DNA of 64,000 bases from Permianibacter fluminis (GTDB lineage Bacteria > Pseudomonadota > Gammaproteobacteria > Enterobacterales > Permianibacteraceae). A program made the position numbers and the translations under genes. Below the pieces are notes generated by a model. That model was given only the letters and a program-made list of their open reading frames with translations. It was not told the DNA's origin and ran no database searches. Positions 29,522 to 38,008 of this stretch are shown piece by piece. The DNA lies in contig NZ_JABMEG010000001.1 of NCBI RefSeq assembly GCF_013179735.1, positions 1,984,001-2,048,000 on the forward strand, given 5' to 3'. Within the stretch, counting starts at the first letter, position 1. The number at the start of each line of letters is the position of its first letter.

Positions 29522-30871
29522 TTACATGACCAGCATCAGCAGCAAGGTGGTCGCCGTCAGTGACAGCGTTGCCAGCAAAATCGGTCGACGCAATTGCGCG
29601 GTGGCGAGCACCAGCACGAGTCCGGCTTTGGTCCAGGTATTGGTCAGCGTGGCGAGTAAAATGCCGTGACTGGCTGTGCGAATATCACCACCATCGCGGA
29701 TCATGCTGGCCAGCGACAGCGTGATCGAATCCACTTCAGCAAAGCCGGCGAGCGCCGCCACACCATACAAGGTTTCCGACGGCAGGTAATGCTGACTCAG
29801 TTTCACCACGAACAGCACGGCGGTGAAAAACAACGCGAACTGCGTTGCCGAGACCAGACTGAACGGATTTGTTACTGGTAGCTGATGGCCGTTGTTAACC
29901 AGTCCGTTATGAAGCAGTCCGCTTTGTGTCTGACCATCATGAGCCAGTCCGTTGTGATCCCGGCTATTGCGCTGCCAGCCATAGCCCGCCAGAACCGCGC
30001 AGACAAACGCCAGCGCCAGCAGCGGCCCGCCGATGCGCCAGACCAGCGGCGGATGCACCACGGCCACTTCAATCAGCACCCGCGCATACATCACCAGCCA
30101 GGCAATCAAGACGCCGGTGGCGAGCATTCGGCTGGTTTCAACCTGCTCGTGACTGCGCCGGGCAAAACTCAGCGTGACCGCAGTTGAGGAGACCAAGCCA
30201 CCGCTCAGGGCGGTCAGCGCGATGCCGCGTTCGGAGCCGAGCCAGCGCATCGCGACGTAACCGACCAACGACAGCGCCGAGATGATGATCACCAGTGACC
30301 AGAGCTGGAACGGATTGAACGCACCCCAGGGATCGAGCGTGCGATTCGGGATCAGCGGCAGCACGATGAACGTGGCAATCAGCAGTTTCAGCCCGGCATA
30401 AATGTCATCGGTATCGATTTTCCGGACCAGGCCGTGCATTGGCTCCCGGAACGCCAGAATCGCCGATGTGGTAATGGCCAGCGCAACGGCCAGTTCGGCA
30501 TGGCCATACAGGGTAACGGCGCCAAGCAGGAAGACGGTCAAGGCGGCGATGGACGTGGTGATGCCGGCGCGCTCAGGGCTGGTGTCGCCGGTCGCGATGG
30601 CAGTCTGGCCGTTGGCGCTGCGGCGGCTCAGCGGGCCGATCACCAGGGCCAAAGCCAGCAAAACCGCCGCCACCAGCCAGGGCGCCGCCAGTTGCTGACC
30701 AAGCCAGGCCGCCAGCGCCCCGGTCTCGGCGATCAGCATGAAGCTGCGCAGGCCGGCGGCGCCATGGCCGCTGCGTTCGCGGTGTTTCTCCCGCTCGACC
30801 CCGACCAGGGCGCCGATGGCCAGGGCAATGGCAAAGTCGCGAACCAGCACGATATCGGCACTGAGCTCCAT
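29522..30871 (-). CDS. MgtC/SapB and DUF4010 membrane protein
   Basis: 449 residues with about 12 transmembrane helices. The N-terminal part, AIALAIGALVGVEREKHRE and GLRSFMLIAETGALAAW, is the MgtC/SapB signature; the C-terminal part (GGLVSSTAVTLSFARRS, AALAGFAEVDSITLSLA) is DUF4010. The transported species, if any, is unknown. The ATG at 30871 (MELSADIV) has GGAG about eight bases upstream; the earlier TTG at 30886 is less likely. Between two helices lies a short Asn/His/Gly-rich repeat (GLAHDGQTQSGLLHNGL), an odd local insertion. Confidence 0.85.
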   Translation of the reverse strand: MELSADIVLVRDFAIALAIGALVGVEREKHRERSGHGAAGLRSFMLIAETGALAAWLGQQLAAPWLVAAVLLALALVIGPLSRRSANGQTAIATGDTSPERAGITTSIAALTVFLLGAVTLYGHAELAVALAITTSAILAFREPMHGLVRKIDTDDIYAGLKLLIATFIVLPLIPNRTLDPWGAFNPFQLWSLVIIISALSLVGYVAMRWLGSERGIALTALSGGLVSSTAVTLSFARRSHEQVETSRMLATGVLIAWLVMYARVLIEVAVVHPPLVWRIGGPLLALAFVCAVLAGYGWQRNSRDHNGLAHDGQTQSGLLHNGLVNNGHQLPVTNPFSLVSATQFALFFTAVLFVVKLSQHYLPSETLYGVAALAGFAEVDSITLSLASMIRDGGDIRTASHGILLATLTNTWTKAGLVLVLATAQLRRPILLATLSLTATTLLLMLVM

Positions 30872-31160
30872 GCGGAACGGCTCCAAGTGATTGATTGGCC
30901 GAGACTTCCTTTCAGGCTAGCAGCTTTTGCCGGGGATTTGGCCGGCGCCGGCCCATGGCAATCAATCCGGCAAAGCCCTGCGATCTGGCCGCCTATGGCC
31001 GGCCATGCTCGCTATAATGCCCGGTCCCGGCCGGACCGCCGGCCGCCGCAGTCGCCAAGACCTCGAATACCGACTGCCGCTGGCGCCGACCGAAGCCACG
31101 ACTGACTCAAGTCGTTGGCGCCAGTTTTTGGCACAAGCCTAACCATAACAGGAGCAAATC

Positions 31161-32372
31161 TTGTCGACTTCCGGCAACTCCCGCGTGCTTTCCGGCATGC
31201 GGCCGACCGGCCGCCTGCATCTGGGCCACTACCACGGCGTGCTCAAGAACTGGGCGCAGCTGCAGCACGAGTACGAATGCTTTTTCTTTATCGCCGACTG
31301 GCATGCGCTGACCACCGGTTATGACGACACCGCCGGCATTGAAAACAATTGCTGGGAAATGGTCATCGACTGGCTCGCCGCCGGGGTCAATCCGGGCGCC
31401 GCGACCTTGTTTATCCAGTCGCAGGTAATCGAACACGCCGAGCTGCATTTGCTGCTGTCGATGGTGACGCCGCTCGGCTGGCTGGAGCGGGTGCCGACTT
31501 TCAAGGAGCAGCAGGAAAAGCTGGCCGACAAAGATCTGCAAACCTACGGCTTCCTCGGTTATCCGCTGCTGCAAAGCGCCGATATCCTGATTTACAAAGC
31601 CGCGCATGTGCCGGTTGGTGCCGATCAGGTCCCGCACGTGGAAATTACTCGCGAGATCGCCCGTCGCTTCAACCACATTTACGGCAAGGAGCCGGGCTTT
31701 GAAGAAAAAGCCGAAGCGGCAATCAAGAAACTCGGCAAGAAAAACGCCAAGTTGTATAACGACCTGCGCCGCCGCTACACCCAGGATGGTGATGGCGAAG
31801 CACTCGCCACTGCGCGCGCCCTGATCGAAGATCAATCCGGCATTTCACTCGGCGATCGCGAGCGTCTGCTGGGCTTTCTCGAGGGCGGGGGCAAGATCAT
31901 TCTGCCGGAGCCGCATGCGCTGCTGACCCCGGTGTCGAAAATGCCCGGACTCGACGGTCAGAAAATGTCGAAGTCCTACAACAACACGATTGCGCTGCGC
32001 GAAGACGCAAAAGACATCGAAACCAAAATCAAGCGCATGCCGACCGATCCGGCCCGAGTTCGTCGTACCGATGTCGGTAATCCGGATAACTGCCCGGTCT
32101 GGGAGTTCCACAAGATTTACTCGCCGGACGAGGTGAAGAACTGGGTTCGGCAAGGCTGCACAACCGCCGGCATCGGCTGTCTGGAATGCAAGCAGCCGGT
32201 GATCGATGCGGTGAAAGCCGAGGTCGGAACCTTCTGCGAGCGTGCCAAAGAATTTGAAGGCAATCGCCAGCTGGTGAAAAACATCATCGCTGAAGGCGGT
32301 GAGCGGGCGCGTGAAGTCGCTCGCGAAACCATGGCCGATGTCCGCGAAGCGATGCAGCTGTCGTATTGGTAA
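31161..32372 (+). CDS. trpS: Tryptophan--tRNA ligase
   Basis: Class I synthetase charging tRNA-Trp. 403 residues, longer than the roughly 335 of the E. coli enzyme. HIGH motif as GRLHLGHYHG, KMSKS as GQKMSKSYNN. The C-terminal domain carries four cysteines, Cys311, Cys333, Cys340 and Cys343 (spacing C-x21-C-x6-C-x2-C), close to the 4Fe-4S motif of the Thermotoga maritima enzyme. The start is TTG at 31161, six bases after AGGAG. It is followed by scpA-scpB-rluB, a conserved block. Confidence 0.96.
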   Translation: MSTSGNSRVLSGMRPTGRLHLGHYHGVLKNWAQLQHEYECFFFIADWHALTTGYDDTAGIENNCWEMVIDWLAAGVNPGAATLFIQSQVIEHAELHLLLSMVTPLGWLERVPTFKEQQEKLADKDLQTYGFLGYPLLQSADILIYKAAHVPVGADQVPHVEITREIARRFNHIYGKEPGFEEKAEAAIKKLGKKNAKLYNDLRRRYTQDGDGEALATARALIEDQSGISLGDRERLLGFLEGGGKIILPEPHALLTPVSKMPGLDGQKMSKSYNNTIALREDAKDIETKIKRMPTDPARVRRTDVGNPDNCPVWEFHKIYSPDEVKNWVRQGCTTAGIGCLECKQPVIDAVKAEVGTFCERAKEFEGNRQLVKNIIAEGGERAREVARETMADVREAMQLSYW

Positions 32373-32464
32373 CAAGCGCGATTGGCAAACGCCATATCGG
32401 CAGCAAATTTACTTGCAAACGTATTAAGGCTTGGCGCGTGCGCCAAGAACATTGAGAACCAAGA

Positions 32465-33310
32465 ATGACCACAGGCGAAGAACAACAACCGGTAGCAGTG
32501 CCAGCGGACGCCACGCCGCCGCAAGGTGTGCAGGAAGAAATGCCGTTTGCGCTGGTCCATGGTCTGCCGCTGACCGCGATGCCGAAAGATCTGTACATCC
32601 CGCCGGATGCGCTGCAGGTGTTTCTGGAATCGTTTGAAGGTCCGCTGGATTTGCTGCTGTATCTCATCCGCCGGCAGAACCTCGACATCCTCGATATTCC
32701 GATGCTGGAGATCACCCGCCAGTACATGGATTACGTCGAGATGGTCAAGGCGTTCAATCTGGAACTGGCAGCGGATTATCTGGTGATGGCCGCCGTGCTG
32801 GCCGAAATCAAATCGCGCATGCTGCTGCCACGGCCGCCGAGCGAAGACGGCGAAGAAGAAGACCCGCGTGCCGAGCTGGTGCGCCGCTTGCAGGAATACG
32901 AACGCTTCAAGAAAGCGGCCGAAGACATGGATGCGATGCCACGTATCGGTCGAGACGTTTGGGTTGCCAGCACCGACCTGCCGAATCTGGATCTGGTCAA
33001 GCCGGTACCGGATGTCGAGCTGAAAGAAATCCTGCTGGCGCTGCGCGATGTCATGAAGCGGGTCGAGCTGACCCAATCCCACTTCGTCGCGATGGAACCA
33101 CTGTCGGTGCGCGAACGAATGAGTGCGATTCTGGAAAAATTGTCGCAAGTGCATTTCACCGATTTCCCGGCGCTGTTCACTCCGGCTGAAGGCCGCATGG
33201 GCGTAGTCGTGACCTTCCTGGCCATCATGGAGCTGTCACGCGAGTCGCTGGTGGAAATCATTCAATCCGAATTGTTTGGACCGATCCACGTCAGGGCGAA
33301 AATCCAATGA
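32465..33310 (+). CDS. scpA: Segregation and condensation protein A
   Basis: Kleisin subunit of the Smc-ScpAB chromosome-condensing complex. 281 residues. The kleisin core starts VFLESFEGPLDLLLYLIRRQ and continues LDILDIPMLEITRQYMDYV and AADYLVMAAVLAEIKSRMLL. The C-terminal winged helix binds Smc (GVVVTFLAIMELSRESLVEI). The first about 45 residues are a variable extension. The stop overlaps the scpB start (ATGA), so the two partners are translationally coupled. Confidence 0.95.
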   Translation: MTTGEEQQPVAVPADATPPQGVQEEMPFALVHGLPLTAMPKDLYIPPDALQVFLESFEGPLDLLLYLIRRQNLDILDIPMLEITRQYMDYVEMVKAFNLELAADYLVMAAVLAEIKSRMLLPRPPSEDGEEEDPRAELVRRLQEYERFKKAAEDMDAMPRIGRDVWVASTDLPNLDLVKPVPDVELKEILLALRDVMKRVELTQSHFVAMEPLSVRERMSAILEKLSQVHFTDFPALFTPAEGRMGVVVTFLAIMELSRESLVEIIQSELFGPIHVRAKIQ

Positions 33311-34068
33311 GTAACGAAGTCGAAATCAACGAAGTGCTGCCGGTTGAGGTGTTTCCGCCGGCCGAAGAGCGGCTGGCGCAAATTCTCGAAGCCGCGTTGA
33401 TGGTTGCCGGCCGCCCGCTCGGACTGGACGAGCTGTCGGCGCTGTTCGATGAACACGAACGGCCAAGCCCGACCGATATTTTGAAAGCGCTGGAGCGCAT
33501 CCGGGTCGAGTGCCAGACTCGTGGCGTCGAGTTGAAAGAAATCGCCTCCGGCTACCGGTTCACCGCCAAACAGGAACTGGCCCAGTACCTAGCCCGGCTG
33601 TGGGATGAAAAGCCGCAGAAATACACCCGCGCAACGCTGGAAACGATGGCACTGATCGCCTACAAGCAGCCGATTACCCGTTCGGAAATCGAAGAGATAC
33701 GCGGTGTCACCGTCAACACCCAGACCATCAAGACCCTGATGGAGCGCGACTGGATCCGGGTCGTCGGCCACCGCGATGTACCCGGCCGGCCGGCGCTGTA
33801 CGCGACGACACGGCAATTTCTCGACTACTTTAATTTGAAGAGTCTGGACCAGTTACCGTCACTGGCCGAACTGAAAGACTTTGACAGCCTGAACGTCGAA
33901 CTGAACTTCGAAGAAGCGCGGCAGACCGTCAAGACTGAAGTCGAGCAGGATGCCGAAGTCGAAAAAGCAGTTGCCCGGATGGAACAAGAACAGGCGATTG
34001 AAGCGGCGATGGATGAAGCCGGCATTCCGGAACCGGATGTGGTGCTGCCGACCCCGTCGGTGCATTGA
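33307..34068 (+). CDS. scpB: Segregation and condensation protein B
   Basis: Dimeric winged-helix partner of ScpA. 253 residues. Family motifs: LAQILEAALMVAGRPLGLDE, ASGYRFTAKQELAQYLARL, LETMALIAYKQPITRSEIEE and RGVTVNTQTIKTLMERDW followed by HRDVPGRPALYATT. The last about 55 residues are acidic and probably disordered. It starts inside the scpA stop and precedes rluB by 301 bases. Confidence 0.95.
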   Translation: MSNEVEINEVLPVEVFPPAEERLAQILEAALMVAGRPLGLDELSALFDEHERPSPTDILKALERIRVECQTRGVELKEIASGYRFTAKQELAQYLARLWDEKPQKYTRATLETMALIAYKQPITRSEIEEIRGVTVNTQTIKTLMERDWIRVVGHRDVPGRPALYATTRQFLDYFNLKSLDQLPSLAELKDFDSLNVELNFEEARQTVKTEVEQDAEVEKAVARMEQEQAIEAAMDEAGIPEPDVVLPTPSVH

Positions 34069-34369
34069 TACCTTTCTTCATTACTGTTCGCAGTGCTGAT
34101 CGTTGCGGTCCACTGCAAACAGGTGTCTCCTGCGCGAGTAGTCAAGCAGGAGAGCTGTGAGCATCATCGGCCAAGGCGATAGTCGCGTAGCTGAAGACGA
34201 GCCGAGTAGGGTGGATCAAGCGTAGCGGATCCACCGCCGTGACCGGCAAAGGCAGGTGGTTCTGCGACACATGAACCGCCTCATGATTTATATAAAACAC
34301 TCCCTCTGCGTGAGCAGACGGATCGTCCCGCAAAGTGCGTGCAATGCACGCTGAAAGAAGGAAATCGCC
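34069..34369. other. Gap between scpB and rluB
   Basis: 301 bases without a gene. It holds the second REP-like element (34207-34238) and, near the end, the rluB ribosome site (AAGGAAATCGCC before the ATG). Nothing else recognisable. Confidence 0.6.
34207..34238. repeat. REP-like element (GTAGGGTGG...CCACC), copy 2
   Basis: GGTGGATC (34210-34217) and GATCCACC (34228-34235) flank AAGCGTAGCG. It is the same element as at 16908-16982, with compensating changes in both arms (GGTGGTTC/GAACCACC there), which keeps the hairpin intact. Confidence 0.75.
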
Positions 34370-36313
34370 ATGAGCGAGAAGCTGCAAAAAGTATTGGCCC
34401 GTGCCGGCCTCGGTTCCCGTCGTGAAATCGAAACCTGGATTGAAGATGGCCGCCTGATGGTCAATGGCTATCCGGCTTTGCTCGGCACCCGTGTCGAACC
34501 GAAAGATGAAGTCAAACTCGATGGCCGCCGGCTGAAGCTGATCCCGGAATCCTTGGTCAACCGTAAAATCCTGATGTATCACAAGCCGGAAGGCGAAGTG
34601 ACCACCCGCAAGGATCCGGAAGGTCGGCCGACCGTTTTCGATCGCTTGCCGCCGATGCGTGGCAGCCGCTGGGTTGCTATCGGCCGGCTTGATTTGAACA
34701 CCTCCGGTCTGCTGATTTTCACCAACGATGGCGAAATGGCCAACCGCCTGATGCACCCGTCGCACGAAGTCGAGCGCGAATACGCGGTGCGGATTTTGGG
34801 CGAGTTGAAGCCTTCGCAGCGCAAGCAATTGCTCGAAGGGGTGGTGCTGGAAGATGGCCTGGCCAAATTCAACAGCATTGAATCGCGCGGTGGTAGCGGC
34901 ACCAACCGCTGGTATCACGTGACCTTGTCCGAAGGCCGGACCCGGGAAGTGCGCCGGATGTTCGAGTCGCTGCAACTGGTGGTATCGCGTCTTATCCGTG
35001 TTCGCTATGGCCCGGTGTCGCTGGACCCTTTGCTCAAGCAAGGCATGAACCGCTTGCTGACGCTGGAAGAATCTGATCGTCTGTGCGAAGCGGTTGGCAT
35101 TGAACCGCAGGCACCGCGTGCCGAACGGCGCCGCGATTACCAGCAATCCCGGCGCAGTGAGCCGGTGCGTGGCCGCGCTGACGGTGATGACGCATTCGAT
35201 GACGACGTCGCGCCAGTCAGCAGTCGCAAACCGCGAGTGATCGGCAGCAAGGCCGATGAGCTGCCGCTGGATCGGGTGGAGCGTGCCGCCGAGCTGTTGC
35301 GTCGGCGCCGCGAAGCCGAATCCGCTGGCGTTGAATTCAGTGGCCGCTCAGGCCGCTTGTCGGGCAAGCGCACGCTGCGTGAAAGCGAGCTGCGTAAAAT
35401 TGCTCAGGAAAAAGCCGCAGAAAAAGCCAAGCGTGCTGGCGGTAAAACCGCTGCCACGCGCGCCGATGGTGATGAACGCGACACGCCACGCACCCGCACT
35501 CGCAGCGCTGCCACGGACGAGACTCGCGCACGTCCGGTCGCGCCGGGCGCTCGCTCTGCAGCGTCCCGCATTGCGTCGACACGCAGTGCCGAAACACGCA
35601 GCAGTACCGCTCGCGATACGGAATCTCGCAGTAGCTCAACCCGTAGTGCCTCAACTCGCAGTGCGCCAACCAGCCGCAGCGCGTCCGGCCGTACCGCAAC
35701 CCGCACCGGTCTGGCCCGGTCAACGTCGTACGCCGAGCGCAATGACGACGAGGCGGCACCACGTCGGTCCACGCGCACGGTCAGTCGCACGCGCAGTGCG
35801 GACGATGAGGCGCCGCGCCGCGCGCCCCGAGCAGCCGCACGCAGCAGTGAAGACGAAGCGCCGCGCCGCCGCAGTGCCAAGCCGACAGGCGCCAGAACAG
35901 CGGCTAGTACACGCGGCACTCGTAGTGACAGCCGTCGTACTGACGATCGGCGTACCGAAGACAGCCCGCGTTCGGCGCGCAGCCGCGCAGCCGACAGTGA
36001 CCGGCCGGCTCGTAGCCGCTCGGCCACTGCGTCAGATCGGCCGAGCCGCGCGAGTGGAACTCGCACCACCAGCCGTACCGGAGTGGGCAAGAGCAGTGCA
36101 TCGCGCAGCGACTCAGCGCGCGGTTCCGCACGCAGTGGCGAGACACGCAGCAGAACGGCGGCCAAGCCGGCCGCCCGTACCGCTGGCAAGTCGGCCAATG
36201 CCTCATCGCGCTCCGGTTCGGCTCGCAGCGCGAGCGAACGCGGTGGCAGTCGTACGGCTGGCAAAACGGCCAACAAAGGCAAGCCGGCTGGCAAAGGCAA
36301 ACGCACGCGCTGA
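34370..36313 (+). CDS. rluB: 23S rRNA pseudouridine(2605) synthase RluB with long disordered tail
   Basis: Isomerises U2605 of 23S rRNA. The first about 240 residues are a complete RsuA/RluB enzyme: S4 domain (EKLQKVLARAGLGSRREIE), catalytic region GRLDLNTSGLLIFTNDGEMA, then HEVEREYAVRI and EGRTREVRRMFESL. Residues about 255-647 are low-complexity, dominated by Arg, Ser, Ala, Thr and Asp (TRSA, RSAS-type runs), strongly basic and surely disordered. E. coli RluB is about 290 residues, so the tail more than doubles the protein. Similar but usually shorter tails occur in other gammaproteobacterial RluB. The tail may bind RNA; that is inference. Confidence 0.93.
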   Translation: MSEKLQKVLARAGLGSRREIETWIEDGRLMVNGYPALLGTRVEPKDEVKLDGRRLKLIPESLVNRKILMYHKPEGEVTTRKDPEGRPTVFDRLPPMRGSRWVAIGRLDLNTSGLLIFTNDGEMANRLMHPSHEVEREYAVRILGELKPSQRKQLLEGVVLEDGLAKFNSIESRGGSGTNRWYHVTLSEGRTREVRRMFESLQLVVSRLIRVRYGPVSLDPLLKQGMNRLLTLEESDRLCEAVGIEPQAPRAERRRDYQQSRRSEPVRGRADGDDAFDDDVAPVSSRKPRVIGSKADELPLDRVERAAELLRRRREAESAGVEFSGRSGRLSGKRTLRESELRKIAQEKAAEKAKRAGGKTAATRADGDERDTPRTRTRSAATDETRARPVAPGARSAASRIASTRSAETRSSTARDTESRSSSTRSASTRSAPTSRSASGRTATRTGLARSTSYAERNDDEAAPRRSTRTVSRTRSADDEAPRRAPRAAARSSEDEAPRRRSAKPTGARTAASTRGTRSDSRRTDDRRTEDSPRSARSRAADSDRPARSRSATASDRPSRASGTRTTSRTGVGKSSASRSDSARGSARSGETRSRTAAKPAARTAGKSANASSRSGSARSASERGGSRTAGKTANKGKPAGKGKRTR

Positions 36314-36454
36314 GCGCTTGTTCTGCCTGATGTGTGATGCCTGATGCGCGATGCGTGTTGAACCGGTCTTGTTGACGCTGCCGGTTTGAGCCGTTAGCAC
36401 GGACCGGGTTCGCTGCGGTCACGCCGGCCACGATAAAGCCGATGTTTGTTCTGA

Positions 36455-36490
36455 AAACACCGATGGCCGCTGCCGCAGCCATCGGTGTTT
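36455..36490 (+). terminator. Terminator-like hairpin after rluB
   Basis: AAACACCGATGGC (36455-36467) and GCCATCGGTGTTT (36478-36490) make a 13-bp perfect stem, followed by GCTTTTCC. It lies 140 bases after the rluB stop. Confidence 0.7.
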
Positions 36491-36553
36491 GCTTTTCCAG
36501 CAGGGCTCGGCTTTAATCCCGGCACTTCTCCGTATTTGACCGAGCCATCGTCA

Positions 36554-36895
36554 ATGCCTGTTCTGCTGCAGACCACGTTGCTGTTGATCGCCTCGAACGT
36601 GTTCATGACGTTTGCCTGGTATGGGCATCTGAAAAATCTCAGTAGCAAGCCCTGGTATGTCGCGGCACTGGTCAGCTGGGGCATTGCGCTGTTTGAATAT
36701 CTGCTGCAGGTGCCGGCCAACCGCATCGGTTACACCGAATTGAATCTCGGCCAACTGAAAATCCTGCAGGAAGTGATCACGCTGAGCGTTTTTGTCCCGT
36801 TCGCTTTGTTCTACATGAACGAACCGTTCAAATGGGATTACCTGTGGGCGGCCATCTGCCTGCTCGGGGCCGTCTATTTTATTTTCCGCAGTTAG
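36554..36895 (+). CDS. DMT-like small membrane protein (DUF486)
   Basis: 113 residues, four transmembrane helices, ending in the drug/metabolite-transporter-like helix. Recognised by LLLIASNVFMTFAWYGHLK, ALFEYLLQVPANRIGY and LKILQEVITLSVFVPFALFY, all typical of DUF486. Transport function is not established. The internal ATG 36554 is chosen because upstream codons overlap the terminator region; no strong ribosome site is visible. Confidence 0.88.
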   Translation: MPVLLQTTLLLIASNVFMTFAWYGHLKNLSSKPWYVAALVSWGIALFEYLLQVPANRIGYTELNLGQLKILQEVITLSVFVPFALFYMNEPFKWDYLWAAICLLGAVYFIFRS

Positions 36896-36907
36896 GGGTG
36901 AGCTGGC

Positions 36908-38008
36908 ATGGATGTCGAATCTGTTTTGATGCGGGTTGCCGTTATTGGATTTTTTCTGACGGCCGAATTGGCCAGTGCAGGTTATGGCTGTGTATTTGAA
37001 GCCTCACTGCCAAAAATTTATGTTTATCCAAATGAGAATGGCGAGAGTGTGTGGGCACACCGCTATCCTGAGCGATTCCTTTCTGGTCGGAATGACCGGT
37101 TCGCTGCCTGCAAAGAATTGTTGACCGAACTGCCGGATGTATCCCGAACCGATTTTGTGCGTTATCGCCCAGAGGTGCTCACGCAAGAATACGAGTCATG
37201 GGGTTCGCCGTTGGTGCAAGGTGTTAGCAGTTGCTTCATTAGCGGCGAGTATGTCTATTTTGGTCTTGAGGTCTATCACGGTGAGGGCGTTCGTGAGCTC
37301 GGCGGACTGGGGCGTTATAACCGGACACAAAAGAGCTGGGAATTTCGACGCGCTCATGGCTTTGCAACTGATTCAATTACCGATTTGGTGGTCGATGGCG
37401 AAATCGTCTGGTTGCTCTCTGAATATGAAACCGAAGGTACGACACAACCGTCAGGTGGGCTCATTCGATATGACTGGTCTTCGGACGATTTGATTACGCT
37501 GCCCAATATGGCACGTGTGAGTGAGCCTGGACCCTGCCAAGCTCGCTTCAACGGCTTAGGTCGGGTACGCGACGAGCTGTGGGTTGGTGGTGATTTAGGT
37601 TTGTCGAAACTGGATTTGAATACAGGTGTTTGGTCTCATCATGTTTCACGGCAGCTGGGTGACCCGTTGGAGCAGATCACCTGCAGGACACTATTGCAGG
37701 AGCTGGCAGCTTCGTTACCGGATGTCTGGAACGAAAAAGATGGCGCCTGCGATCTGGAAGGCGGTAGCGAGCGCGGCATGCTGTTTACCATGTTGCTTGA
37801 GCATCGATTGCCCTTGTTCAACTTGCTGTCGGAGCCAGAGCGAAAAGCGGTCGTCATGAATAGTCGTTACGGAGCACTGTATGACTATCGTGTCGCGCAA
37901 GGATGGTTTACTGAGGCTGAAATGGCTGAGCGAGAAGCGGACAGGCAGGCGCGTGCGAAGCTGTCGCAATTACCCGCTCTGCGGAAACCAGAGGCGGATG
38001 GGCAATGA
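36908..38008 (+). CDS. Secreted protein of unknown function
   Basis: 366 residues with an N-terminal signal (VAVIGFFLTAELASAG). The body contains repeated short strands of the kind IxDLxVDGExVWLLS and RDELWVGGDLGLSKLD with FISGEYVYFGLEVY, which resemble beta-propeller blades (two-component-regulator propeller style). The C-terminal about 100 residues are helical. I do not recognise the family. Its stop overlaps the start of the ThrE-type exporter gene by four bases (ATGA). Base composition looks somewhat more A/T-rich than the neighbours. Confidence 0.75.
   Translation: MDVESVLMRVAVIGFFLTAELASAGYGCVFEASLPKIYVYPNENGESVWAHRYPERFLSGRNDRFAACKELLTELPDVSRTDFVRYRPEVLTQEYESWGSPLVQGVSSCFISGEYVYFGLEVYHGEGVRELGGLGRYNRTQKSWEFRRAHGFATDSITDLVVDGEIVWLLSEYETEGTTQPSGGLIRYDWSSDDLITLPNMARVSEPGPCQARFNGLGRVRDELWVGGDLGLSKLDLNTGVWSHHVSRQLGDPLEQITCRTLLQELAASLPDVWNEKDGACDLEGGSERGMLFTMLLEHRLPLFNLLSEPERKAVVMNSRYGALYDYRVAQGWFTEAEMAEREADRQARAKLSQLPALRKPEADGQ

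Noticed and set aside
34142-35146. 334-codon minus-strand frame over the start of rluB
   Set aside because: Covers the highly conserved rluB catalytic region in antisense and has no protein-like motif.
35256-36344. 362-codon alternative frame in the rluB tail
   Set aside because: A product of the repetitive GC-rich tail; all six frames are open there. The rluB frame is the one continuous with the enzyme domain.
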